A stretch of DNA of 64,000 nt, from the NCBI GenBank assembly GCA_949358305.1, contig OX442317.1, forward strand, positions 8,624,186 to 8,688,185, in the 5' to 3' direction. A program made the translations under genes and the position numbers. Of this stretch, positions 20,584 through 30,576 are shown piece after piece. The notes beneath the pieces are model-generated. The model saw nothing but the letters and a program-made list of their open reading frames with translations. It ran no database searches and was not told the DNA's origin. The DNA is from Strigamia acuminata (lineage: Eukaryota > Arthropoda > Chilopoda > Geophilomorpha > Linotaeniidae). How positions within the stretch are numbered: the first letter of the stretch is position 1; every line of letters begins with the position of its first letter.

Positions 20584-23416
20584 TTAATTATGAAATATTG
20601 TAGGACGAGTGAATAAAGCATCTTTGCCCTCACTTTCCTGCTGCATCGTCTCTTCTTGGAATTTTTTCAATTTCTTCTTGCTGAGTTCGTACACCACAGC
20701 TGCTCCGACCGAATCGCTCGCGATGTTGGTCAGAGTTCGGAAACGATCTCTGCGTACAAATATATCATTGTGTAATTCACCCCAATCGATCGTTTCAAAC
20801 CTACAGCAGCCAGTCGACCAGTATGATGTAAGAAATGTCTTCGGGATTGATTCCAATGATCTCAAACACGATGACCATAATCACTAATCCAGCTTGTGGT
20901 ATCCCAGCAGCGCCGATGCTGGCGAGTAATGCAGTCAAGCTAACACAACGAGTGAACAAAATCAAAAGAATCCATCAAAGAGAAAGAAATCCCGATCATT
21001 TAACCTCATTAAACACAGTTCCAGAAATGGTACTTTGATGTGTCGTACTTGCGCTATAAAAAGTGGCGCCACTGCTTCGTATAAAGCGGTGCCGTCCATG
21101 TTGATCGTGGCCCCTAGAGTGACCACAAACCGAGCTACTACCACGGGAATCTTGTTTTTACGCTCCACGCAGTCCAGGGTTACTGGCAAAGTGGCCAAAC
21201 TGCAACGATTTTAATCATTATTGAATATAACAAGCATTTGCTACGTTTACGCCAGTGCTGGACTGGCCCGGCGGGCTACCGGGAGTTTCCCGGTGGCCCG
21301 TGGCCGATGTGGCCTGTCCCGACTTCATTAATTGTGGCTCGGACACCCAGATTTCCCGGCAATAAATTTGTTCCCAGTCCAGCCCTGGTTTACGCGCTAA
21401 CAGTTTTTATTTGGAACAAAAATAAAAATCAATAAATTAATAGAACGCACCTCGAAGAGGTCGCAAACGCCGTCAACATGGCTTCGGTCAAGTTAAAGAA
21501 ATACTTAAACGGCAAACGACGTGTAAAAATCGTGTAAATGATTGGCAGTACGACCATGAGGTGTATCATGAGCCCCGCGAATACCGTAAGGGAGTACAGT
21601 CCGACTTGTTCGAAAAAAACCGACCAGTCTGCGATCTCAACTGTTTTTCCCACGACGAGAAAAAAGACTCCTGGCGGTGTCAACCTACAGACGAATTGAG
21701 GTCAATTACGTGTGTTTTAGTATTAGTGTTTACAGTAATTACCAAAGTGAGCCTCGTAGGACAAGAATGAGGATATCATTGAGGTTGTCGACTAATTCGA
21801 GCACTATTGAGTCACTGTTAGATTTTATTCCCAGGAAAAGACTAATTATTATCGCGGAGAAAATGAGTCCAAGAAAATTAGTTCCGTTCACAGTTGGGTC
21901 GAGGGTAAACTCCCAGTCTAGTTTATGCGGCAGAGGCACTTTAAATAGAAGTTTGAAAAGTAATTATTTAATTACGGGGAAGATATTCGTCTTTATGAAG
22001 TATTTTCTCACGTGCTACTAAAACAGTCTCGTTTCCGACTGTTTGGTTCATAAATTCCTGCTCCGGCTTAATCAAATCTGTTCTATCCACGAACAACAAG
22101 GCTTGAATCAAATTCGAAGGAAGAGCATTACTAAAGAAAAATTGTTATGAATATCACGTTTAAATTACAATTGGCGCATTCATAGTCATTCAGATTTGTC
22201 GAATTTAAAATTTAACATGCAAAATTATACATTTGGACTGGTTTAACGTGTAAAATTGCACATTTAGACTGGTTTAACGTGTAAAATTGTAGATTTAGAC
22301 TGGTTTAACGTGTAAAATTGTAGATTTAGACTGGTTTAACGTGTAAAATTGCACATTTAGACTGGTTTAACGTGTAAAATTGCACATTTGGACTGGTTTA
22401 ACGTGTAAAATTGCACATTTAGACTGGTTTAACGTGTAAAATTGCACATTTAGACTGGTTTAACGTGTAAAATTGCACATTTAGACTGGTTTAACGTGTA
22501 AAATTGCACATTTAGACTGGTTTAACGTGTAAAATTGCACATTCAGACTGGTTTAACGTGTAAAATTGCACATTTAGACTGGTTTAACGTGTAAAAATTG
22601 AAAATTTGACTTGTTTAATATGTAAGATTTGAAAATTTGGCTGCTTTACCAAGTAAACTTTGACATTTAGACTGGTTTAAAAATGATTACAAACTTAAAA
22701 TGACTTTTTAAATGCGGCTACTATTTTTCGAACCGTACCGGAATAAATCTAATATCGCATCTTGTACGGTCGTGTCTCTCACTTGTTGCGACATTATCTC
22801 ATCGGTGACCACAACATTTTTCCCCGGGTTAATCAAATACGTAAGACTGATGCCAATCGATATGGCGATCGAAGTCGTTATGAGAAAATACACCAAAGCT
22901 CGAACACCGATCACTCCGGCCATTCGTAAATTAAGTTTACTCAGCGACGATAAGACACTGATTATCAGCAATGGCGCCGAGAGCCCTTGCAATACTCGTA
23001 AGTAAATGACGCCTATAAAGCTCAAGTACATCGCTTCGCGTTTCGTGTACGGTTTCTCTCTTAGGCGCAACAAAACCGACGTTACCAGAGCCAGAATGAC
23101 AGCGCCGATCGTAAGGTTGATTTTCAGGTATTTTCTCCATGCTGACCGCTTGGTTTGCGACTGGTTTTCCGCCGTTGAGATGATGGAATGGGACGACGCG
23201 TACAGTCTTTCGGCGCCGAGTTTTTGCAGTTCTTTTTCGGCCGCTGCTTCTCTGTCCGGGTCGAGTCTTTTGATCGGTGGCACGGAAAAGCTTTGTATTT
23301 TTTTAAAGAACCCGGATGGTTTCGGTTCGCTTTCAATGCTAAAATGTAGTTGTTGGAATTAATTTTTGTATTTTTAAAAGGTTTGGAGGTTTTTTTTACG
23401 GTGTTGCGGTCGCCAT
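20584..23416 (-). CDS. EAAT: Excitatory amino acid transporter (SLC1 family, Na+-dependent glutamate/aspartate symporter)
   Basis: Eight exons on the minus strand: 23400-23416, 22739-23338, 22012-22130, 21743-21938, 21451-21684, 21005-21199, 20805-20939, 20584-20749; about 553 residues, normal for EAATs. Recognised features include the N-terminal [20 protein letters not shown] helix, the serine-rich hairpin AFATSSSLATLP, the NMDGT sodium-site motif, [11 protein letters not shown] of hairpin 2, and [13 protein letters not shown], which carries the substrate-binding Asp/Arg region. An extracellular loop has NQT and NET glycosylation sites. It would clear glutamate at the plasma membrane, usually in glia or epithelia. 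A polyadenylation signal on the minus strand (20558-20563) lies between its stop and the diverged cassette downstream. Intron 2 carries a 31-bp minisatellite and intron 5 a hAT-like MITE. Confidence 0.95.
21253..21387. mobile_element. hAT-like MITE with 8-bp target-site duplication
   Basis: The ends CAGTGCTGGACTGG and CCAGTCCAGCCCTG are inverted repeats, flanked on both sides by GTTTACGC (21245-21252 and 21388-21395). The 135-bp element lies in intron 5 of the EAAT gene and has no coding content. Confidence 0.85.
22211..22680 (+). repeat. 31-bp minisatellite in an EAAT intron
   Basis: About 12 near-identical units of 31 bp (core ACTGGTTTAACGTGTAAAAT, then TGCACATTTAG) followed by about three degenerate units. 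It lies wholly inside intron 2 of the EAAT gene. Confidence 0.9.
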
Positions 23417-23843
23417 GGTTCGTATAACGTGTGTACAATGGGATTTGCGCGGATACGAGGCGCGCGGTGTGATTGTTTCGAATTAAATTGGAAAAATTTT
23501 TATTTTTATTTTTTTTATAAATTCTTGCATTTTTTATTTTTGTCTAATAAGACTGTCTTCAACTTTTTTTCTGTGCGGTCGTAGGTTTTTACATTTTCTA
23601 CAATACACATCACAAAACAATATTTGAAATTACATTTTTTAAAATTACATTATATTTTTTGGAAGAAAAATAAATTAATTAATTAATACCTGTGCAACGA
23701 AAATCCTCCAGGAAAAAAAACAATTTGTGCAAAATAAAACGAAATGATAGAGCAAAATACAAACAACTCGACATGTGGTCTCCGAGACAAACTTCCAATA
23801 GCAACTACCAATGACAAAACCCAACGAGTGTGAGTACAGTTTA

Positions 23844-24303
23844 TCAGAATAAATAAATAATCGCCCAAGAAGCGTTTCCTGCTTGCACCAATGAGCATAC
23901 ATCAATATTAATACAACCTACCTACAAATCCAACTGCACACACACACAAATTGATATCATTTTTGGATTTTACACATTTCCAATTCAAAAAAGCTGCAAA
24001 AATCAAAAATAATTAAAAAATTAATTAATTAAATTAATATTTACCTCGACAATTAATATTCGCTCGCATTATGCATTTACACGTGAAATTCTCCTTCACC
24101 ACTGCACACCCCTGCGTGAACATTTTGTACACATTTATTTCGCTTTTCGCCATTGCGTCACCATTTACAGTTTTCAGACTTAGCGGATTATCGGATAAAT
24201 CATTTTGTCTAATAAAATTGAACAAGGACTTTACATTTCCCACTTGGAACTTCTCCATCGCCAAAACATTAAGAAAAACAGTACAATGTAACAGGAAATC
24301 CAT
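23844..24303 (-). CDS. Small secreted Cys-rich protein with an EGF-like C-terminus
   Basis: Three exons on the minus strand (24045-24303, 23922-23993, 23844-23878) give about 121 residues. The N-terminus (MDFLLHCTVFLNVLA) looks like a signal peptide. The second half is Cys-rich: GCAVVKENFTCKC, then a C-x6-C-x9-CVC-AVGFVG run that resembles the end of an EGF domain (C.C..GF.G). Splice sites and phases agree, but exons 2 and 3 are short, so the 3' end is less certain. No specific family is recognised. It lies upstream of the EAAT gene, same strand. Confidence 0.5.
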
Positions 24304-24849
24304 TTACATGTTTCAAGAAATAAAACCTTGGCAAGGGATTGTTTTCCGGTTGCCATTTGCATCAAAAAAGCAATAATCATTTGTGCTCGCATTTCGCTGC
24401 ACCAGCACGCAGTTTGTTGCGCGCTGCCCCTTCGCTTCGCCGCAAAGCTCCCACGGATTATTGTTGCAAACCCAAAGAAATCATTCGTAAAAAGCGTCGT
24501 CTTATTTTCAAAATATTCCTCACGCACCAACACACAATAGCAAGTCTTGAGTTAATTATTCATGCAGAACGTCATCGAGTGGGCGCTTTATCTTCTTTTC
24601 TCCGATTATCACCAAATCCATCTTTGCCCACTAACGTTTTGTTTTGTTTACCAGCTGCCGCCATGTGTTTCCCTTTGTCTCAAAAACCGTTGAATCATTT
24701 AATTCTATCGCTATAAGACCATTCGATCTCACTTTGATCATCCATTTGTCTTTGATCATTCCACCAACAAGTGTACGGCTTCGTTCCAACCAAACAAAAC
24801 TCGTTTTAACAAATTTCTAACTGAATTTTTATCAATTACAGCTCTCAAT

Positions 24850-25377
24850 ATGTTGCGTGTCCTAGCAATTCTTCTCGTGTCGGTGTCCGTTTGGGCCAGG
24901 CCCGAACCGGCGGAAAGAAGAGACCCGATGGTGAGCATCGCTGGAGACGTGGTCAAGTCCATGGCTGGAAAAGCGGCGAAGAATATCGCGGAAGAAATGG
25001 TCGACCAGGCGGCGAACATGTTCGATATGGCGCAGTCGGCCGTTAAAGATATGTGGAAAAACGGCGAGCATGCGATGACTGAAATGAACGGTCAACATCA
25101 AGAGGAGAGCAAGGTTGGGAAGCACGGGTACAAGTACCGACGATCCCAGGACCCGTTGGTCGACGCGTTGTTGCAGAAAAGAATCGAGAATACGATTAAT
25201 GACATCGATCAAGTATTGGCGCTTAAACGAGATGCTCGAGCGGAGGATTCGTCGCCGTTGTCGGTCGTCACGTCTATTATAAGCACAATTCTTGGGCTGT
25301 TGAAAAATATCCCACAACTCGCGCCGATTTTCGAAGTACTTCGTCCAATTCTTGGCGCTGTTGGAATTAATGTTTGA
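24850..25377 (+). CDS. Small secreted protein, possible propeptide (175 aa)
   Basis: A single coding exon follows an acceptor (ATTACAG, ending 24840), so an untranslated exon lies upstream. The protein opens with a clear signal peptide (MLRVLAILLVSVSVWA). The middle is Met/Lys-rich with amphipathic character (GDVVKSMAGKAAKNIAEEMV). Basic sites (KYRR, LQKR, LKRDAR) could be processed by furin-like proteases. The C-terminal 35 residues are hydrophobic and lysine-poor (SIISTILGLLKNIPQLAPIF). Known insect secreted propeptides and antimicrobial precursors can look like this, but I do not recognise a family. A polyadenylation signal AATAAA lies at 25547-25552. Confidence 0.75.
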   Translation: MLRVLAILLVSVSVWARPEPAERRDPMVSIAGDVVKSMAGKAAKNIAEEMVDQAANMFDMAQSAVKDMWKNGEHAMTEMNGQHQEESKVGKHGYKYRRSQDPLVDALLQKRIENTINDIDQVLALKRDARAEDSSPLSVVTSIISTILGLLKNIPQLAPIFEVLRPILGAVGINV

Positions 25378-28187
25378 AAATTTCAGTAATTTATTATTAT
25401 TTTTTTTTAATAGTCATCGGGCATAATTTTTGAGTTCATAATTGTATAAAAAGAAAGAATAATTAATAATAGTTCCTTGTAAAATGTTTGTATTCTCTTG
25501 GACCATCTGGCGATCGAGATGAATTGTTTTGCTTGATAATGGAGGAAATAAAGGAAAATTAAAAAATGATGAAATTTTTATTTATCTTTTCATCTTATTC
25601 ATCTTTTGTTCGAGGGCGAGGAAACATCGTCACTTTTAGATGCCCATATGGTTCGGAAATAATAATAAAATTCCAAAATGTGTATAGCACTTCACGGAAT
25701 TAAGTATCTAACAAATAATAAAATTATATAATTTCAATGTATTTTTGGGAGAATTTCAAGAAATTCAATTTTTTTTATTTTAATTAAATATTAATAAAAT
25801 CGATGCAACAAAAAAAAATGAAAAAAAACTTGACATTTAAAAGGAAACATGAATTTTTATCAGATTTAAGATTACAGCGGCAAGTGATTCATAAAAATTG
25901 AATTTATTACTTCCCGCAGATTGATGTGGGCTTGTTAGACTTCGCCGATTACATCACTCCACATTTTAACCTCTCCCTTTCCCCAAACTCCAATTCGATC
26001 AAACACCCAACTCCGGACGACCTATTGCTCCCAACAAGCATTCCAAGTCGAAAAAACAACACTTTTCTCCGAAAAACTCCTCACTTTCCCACTTTTTCCC
26101 GAACAAAACTTCGAGCAACACGTGAACCAACGAAGGAATGCTGGGTGTGCAATTATACCTTTGACCTTTTTGTCGTAAACAAGGAGGGCGGGAGTGTTTC
26201 ATTTTTTCTTTCTTCCTCCACCTTAATGAGGCCAACTTATGATGCAACAACGTCATTTCCAAAACAAAAAAAAAATTTCTTCCAGTTCATGGTGCAAGAA
26301 AAATTAAATGACTCACGTGCATTTTCACACGCGCAGAAATGTTGTCATAACACCAACGAGCGAATTAAACGCGACGCAAATGCGAAAACAAGACACAAAA
26401 AAATGGGAGTGTTTGTTTGCGCGTAATTACGAAATGATGTCATATGAAGAATGAGGGCCACGCGTTCCCAACGGCGGGGGATGTTTAGCAAATCGGGGTC
26501 ACGTGATATGTTGGCACACCACACACCACAACATGCAGCGGCGACGCGAGTTGAGCACATTCGTTCGTATGAATGAAGCTGGCTGCCCGTCGATCGCCAC
26601 GTTATATGGCCGAGCGTTGCACCAGGTGAACTGTCATCGTCGAGTTCTGTTTCAGGTAAATTTAGATTTAGGATAAAAGAAAAAGGGGGATTAAATTCGG
26701 GATGAATTGTGTGTCAATTGGGAAATTTGTTTACAAATCGATGTCGATTCTCCACTGACCTCGTCGGACCATATTTAGGCAGTTTGGTCTAACCTCGTTT
26801 TCTTGATAGTAACCATTGCTGGCGTGTGTTCAAAGAAGAATGCACAACGTCAGAGAATCAACACACGTTTTGTTTATCTGGTGGGTTATTTCGAGCTGGT
26901 TTTTTTCCTCCTCTTTCGTGTTATCGCATCTTGTTGCATTCATTCACTGCAGCGCGTCGCGTTAAGAATTCGCGCTGATGTGGGAAACGTCGAATTGCGC
27001 GCGTTTTTCCATTTGTTTTGTGGGACGTATTTCGACCTTGGCATTGGATTGAATTTTTTTTTTATGTGATAAGTGGTAATAAACAACATGTTGTTGACTC
27101 GGTATACCACTTCGGATACCGGTATTAAAGTCGTTTTAGTCGATTTTATTAATTCAATTTAATTTAATTTATTTATTTTGTTGTTCATTATTTTTTATTT
27201 TTAAATAAAACTGAAAAATGACCCACGCAGAATTTCTGCATTGAATTTTCACGTAAATAGTGTAAATTTTTCTCAATTTGCATTTTTTTTTGTTTTTTTA
27301 GTATAAAAATTAAAATTGAAATTTATGGAAGTGACAAATTCGTTGGGAAATTTCCAACTTATTACACATTCGATGCATCACACAAGCGGAGAATTTCCGA
27401 AACCATAAAACGAAACAAAACCCGAAATTAATTTCCCATTAGACTAATTAATAACGATTCAAAACAAAAAAGACTTTAAATTACCATTCCATTTTACTAC
27501 GTGCAATGCAGCAAAGCCGAATCATGAAAAACATAAACAAACCCAAACGAAACATCCCAAATTTCCCGTCTGCGTCTTCTCCGCTGCCAAACGACGTCGA
27601 AAGAATAAAAATAAGCATAATAAGTGTCTGTAACCTTAAAGTAAATATATACACTATTCAGTAGATTGTGTGTTTACGATAGATTGTGTGTTTACGCCTC
27701 GCCAGACTCGCCAAACAACAATCGCACATGTTTCGCATAAAACCCGACATTTAACAGCGATATAAATGGCATCGGAATGTGCAATACCGCTCGAATTTAA
27801 ACAATGCAAAGAATTTTCGCCATCTGCCGTGCGAAGTTGCGCATCTGCACGAAACTTGATGCATTGTGTTTACGTCCAGTTGTCGCTAGCGGCATTGAAA
27901 TCCATTTTCCCATTGAAATGTTTTATTCTGTCTTTCTCCCTTTCAATTGTGCGAAAGCGATTGGTGGGTCAATAGCCTACCAAACTTGTATTTTCACATT
28001 CAGCACGGTGCGACGTCACACATGGTTGGCTTTGGTTTCTTCCTATTATCGAAGCCAACGGCTATTTCTTGCACCACGCTTAGTAAGTCAGTCCGTTAAC
28101 CAGATTGCGTTTCACGCCAAACTAGTTGTCCAAACATCGTCACAATTTGTCTTTTTCTTTTATTTTTCTCCCTCTAGTTGCACCATA
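25378..28187 (+). other. Intergenic region with candidate TIMP promoter/5' exon
   Basis: No convincing coding region. A relatively GC-rich stretch (26480-26660) ends with CTGTTTCAG|GTAAATTT, a plausible donor, and could be an untranslated first exon of TIMP, whose coding exon begins just after an acceptor (CTCCCTCTAG, ending 28176). A TATAAAT-like element lies near 27757. The remainder is AT-rich without visible repeats of note. Confidence 0.3.
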
Positions 28188-30180
28188 ATGTACGTTGCGT
28201 TGGTTCTACTCGTCGTTTGCTCCGTTTCTAAGAGCCTGGACGCCTGCACATGTCTCCCTGCACACCCCCAGACACACCACTGCAAGTCAGATTACGGTAG
28301 GCAAATTATATTTTGCAGTAAATCACCTTGGAGAGGACAGATTTGGGCCACTACTGGCGGATTATTACGCCATAAAACCAGATTCGTGTAGTGGAAGTCA
28401 GGGGAAAGGTTTCGCAACGTGGATTTGTTCGATTTTGTTGTTTTTAAGGAAATGAGGAAATTATTTGACGAATTATAAATAAAAAATGTAAAAAAAAAAA
28501 AAATTATGTGGTGAAAGGGTCATTGACTTCGTTATGGAAGTGCTAATGAATTTAATTAGTAAAATTAACGCAAAATCGAGATATTTGCATTTTTAAAGAA
28601 CAAAAGTGCAACTTGATACGTCAAGCGATGTTTGTGAGTTCGGAGCCAAAACTTGAAACTTGATATGTAAATTAAACTGCGATGTTTAATTTTTTTAAAC
28701 ATTTAATGACATAAATACATATCAAACTCGTATATTTATTACTTAATTGCCACGTTGCGTTCTTCGGCGACGTATAAACACTTATTTATATCTCGGAATT
28801 AATCCCACACACTTTTCTATACAAATCCAAACTAGTTTTTAATTATCCGCAAAAAATCTGATTAAATTCAAGGAAGAAAATGTCAAGGTGAACTCTTTTA
28901 AAGTTGAAACGACGCAAATAAGCTTAAATCCCCTTAAAAATTTAATCCTAAATAAACCAATTAATTAATTTTATTTTATTTACATATTTTTTCCAACAGT
29001 TTTGCTCGTTAAAGTAAAACAAATCAAGATCGTGCCATCGACGTACGGCGACGCGCAGTTGATCCACGTGAAAGTCAAGAAAACATTCAAGGTAAACAAA
29101 CCTAAACCAACAAATCGAGTCAACAAAATGTCTAATTCGATGTTTGCAGGCGAGCAAAAAGGCCAACTTGGCATTAAAACGTGGACAAATGTGGTCGGCT
29201 AAGGGCGATGGACTATGCGGAGTCGATTTGCGGCCAAACGTCAAATATTTAGTTAGTGGACGAGTGGACGCAGGCAAGGCGTTTATATCGTCCTGTAATT
29301 ACTACCAAGAGTGGGCGAAACTCACGACGAAACAGAAAAAAGGCTTTCGACTTTTGTACCAGCAAGGATGCGAATGCAAGGTATGTAGTAATAAATCACA
29401 CTGATCGGGAAGCGGATGCGAACACAACACATGATTAAACAGTAGTGGAACGAAAAGTGTTGTAGTTTGGTCCAAGGCCACTGGAGGGCAATGAGCAAGG
29501 AAGCAAAACAGGCAAAACCACTTATCCTATTATAATACAAATAGCTAATTATGTTGTGGTTAGCCACAGAGTAGAATAATAAACAATTCGATGACTAATT
29601 AATTCTGAATTATATTTTTTAATTTTTCTCATTTTTTTTTATGATTTTAATCATCCAATTTTAAATAAATTAGAATTAAAAGATGGAAATATAAACATTC
29701 TGTCTAGCCAAGAAGAGAAATTTTCGTTTTTAATTCTATTTTGGTCGTAAACCATTGTAATCATTGCAAATTTGATTGAAAACATGCCAAGAGAAAAGTG
29801 CAAAATGAATCATTTTTGGGTATTAGTATCAGCACACTAACATTAGCCAGGTCCTGTTGCTTGATAACCAAATGCTGGAGTATACAAAAGAAAAATAGAT
29901 ATGATTTTGTGTTAATTTAATGTATTTTACGTGTTTTTTTAATGTTGAATAGATAGCATCATGGCCAGGGTCGAAATGGTCTCCAAAGTTCAAAGTGAAT
30001 GCCAATACTTGTGCGTGGGACACAGCTTTGGATTTAAACGGAGACTGCCAGGCCCAGCAGTCAATTTGTATGCCACAAGGGGAGAATGGAAAGTGCCAAT
30101 GGAACAGAAGTAGAAACTATAAGAAATGCATGAAAGAGAGGGAGAAGAGGAAAAAATTGAGGCAACAACAAGAGCCGTGA
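28188..30180 (+). CDS. TIMP: Tissue inhibitor of metalloproteinases
   Basis: Exons 28188-28296, 29000-29091, 29150-29380, 29953-30180; about 219 residues. A signal peptide (MYVALVLLVVCSVSKSLDA) is followed directly by CTCLPAHPQ, the N-terminal C-x-C that chelates the zinc of the target metalloproteinase in TIMPs. Further landmarks are VLLVKVKQIKIVP, CGVDLRPNVKYLVSGRV, SSCNYYQEWAKLT and the QQGCECK block, with Cys positions typical of the N-terminal domain. The C-terminal part keeps CAWD, C-x6-C and KCQW, then ends in a very basic tail (KEREKRKKLRQQQ), which may bind extracellular matrix. It acts outside the cell on matrix metalloproteinases. A polyadenylation signal lies at 30215-30220. Confidence 0.93.
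28283..28455 (+). other. Orphan exon-like frame in TIMP intron 1
   Basis: In a frame different from TIMP exon 1, an open stretch reads GKLYFAVNHLGEDRFGPLL, then a Cys-containing segment SCSGSQGKG and a hydrophobic tail ending LLFLRK-stop. It could be the last exon of a GPI-anchored protein. A possible acceptor (ATTTTGCAG) sits 22 bases after the TIMP donor; joining the two keeps frame, but a 22-base intron is too short for normal splicing. No partner exon was found. Confidence 0.2.
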
Positions 30181-30576
30181 AGACATTGAATGAAAAGAAA
30201 AGAAGAAGAAGAATAATAAAAGAGAAACACTTTGTAATTGCACCATTTACATATACACATTAAATAAGTACAAATTTCAAGATGAAATTGTATACATAAA
30301 CATAATAATATTTTTTTATAAATGTTATTTATTACTTAACTTGTTTGTATACTTTGCTTATTTATTAAATAAACATTTTTTTGTGTCAAAATAAGTTTGG
30401 TTGGTGACTATAGGCTTCCGTACTTAATTCAGGTTTAGAGTTCTGCCGCAAGTTGGCGCTGAAGAAGCGGTATCCATGTTTGTCTCTTCTTCGCACATTT
30501 TCTCCTCTTATTTAGTGAATAAGTATGTTTTTAGATGTTTATTCGCGATGAAGTTAGTGTGAATTGACGTTTCGTA

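Noticed and set aside
25926-26426. 166-codon plus-strand open frame after the propeptide gene
   Set aside because: Low-complexity Asn/Thr/Ser/Lys composition, no signal, domain or supporting splice sites; overlaps a comparable antisense frame.
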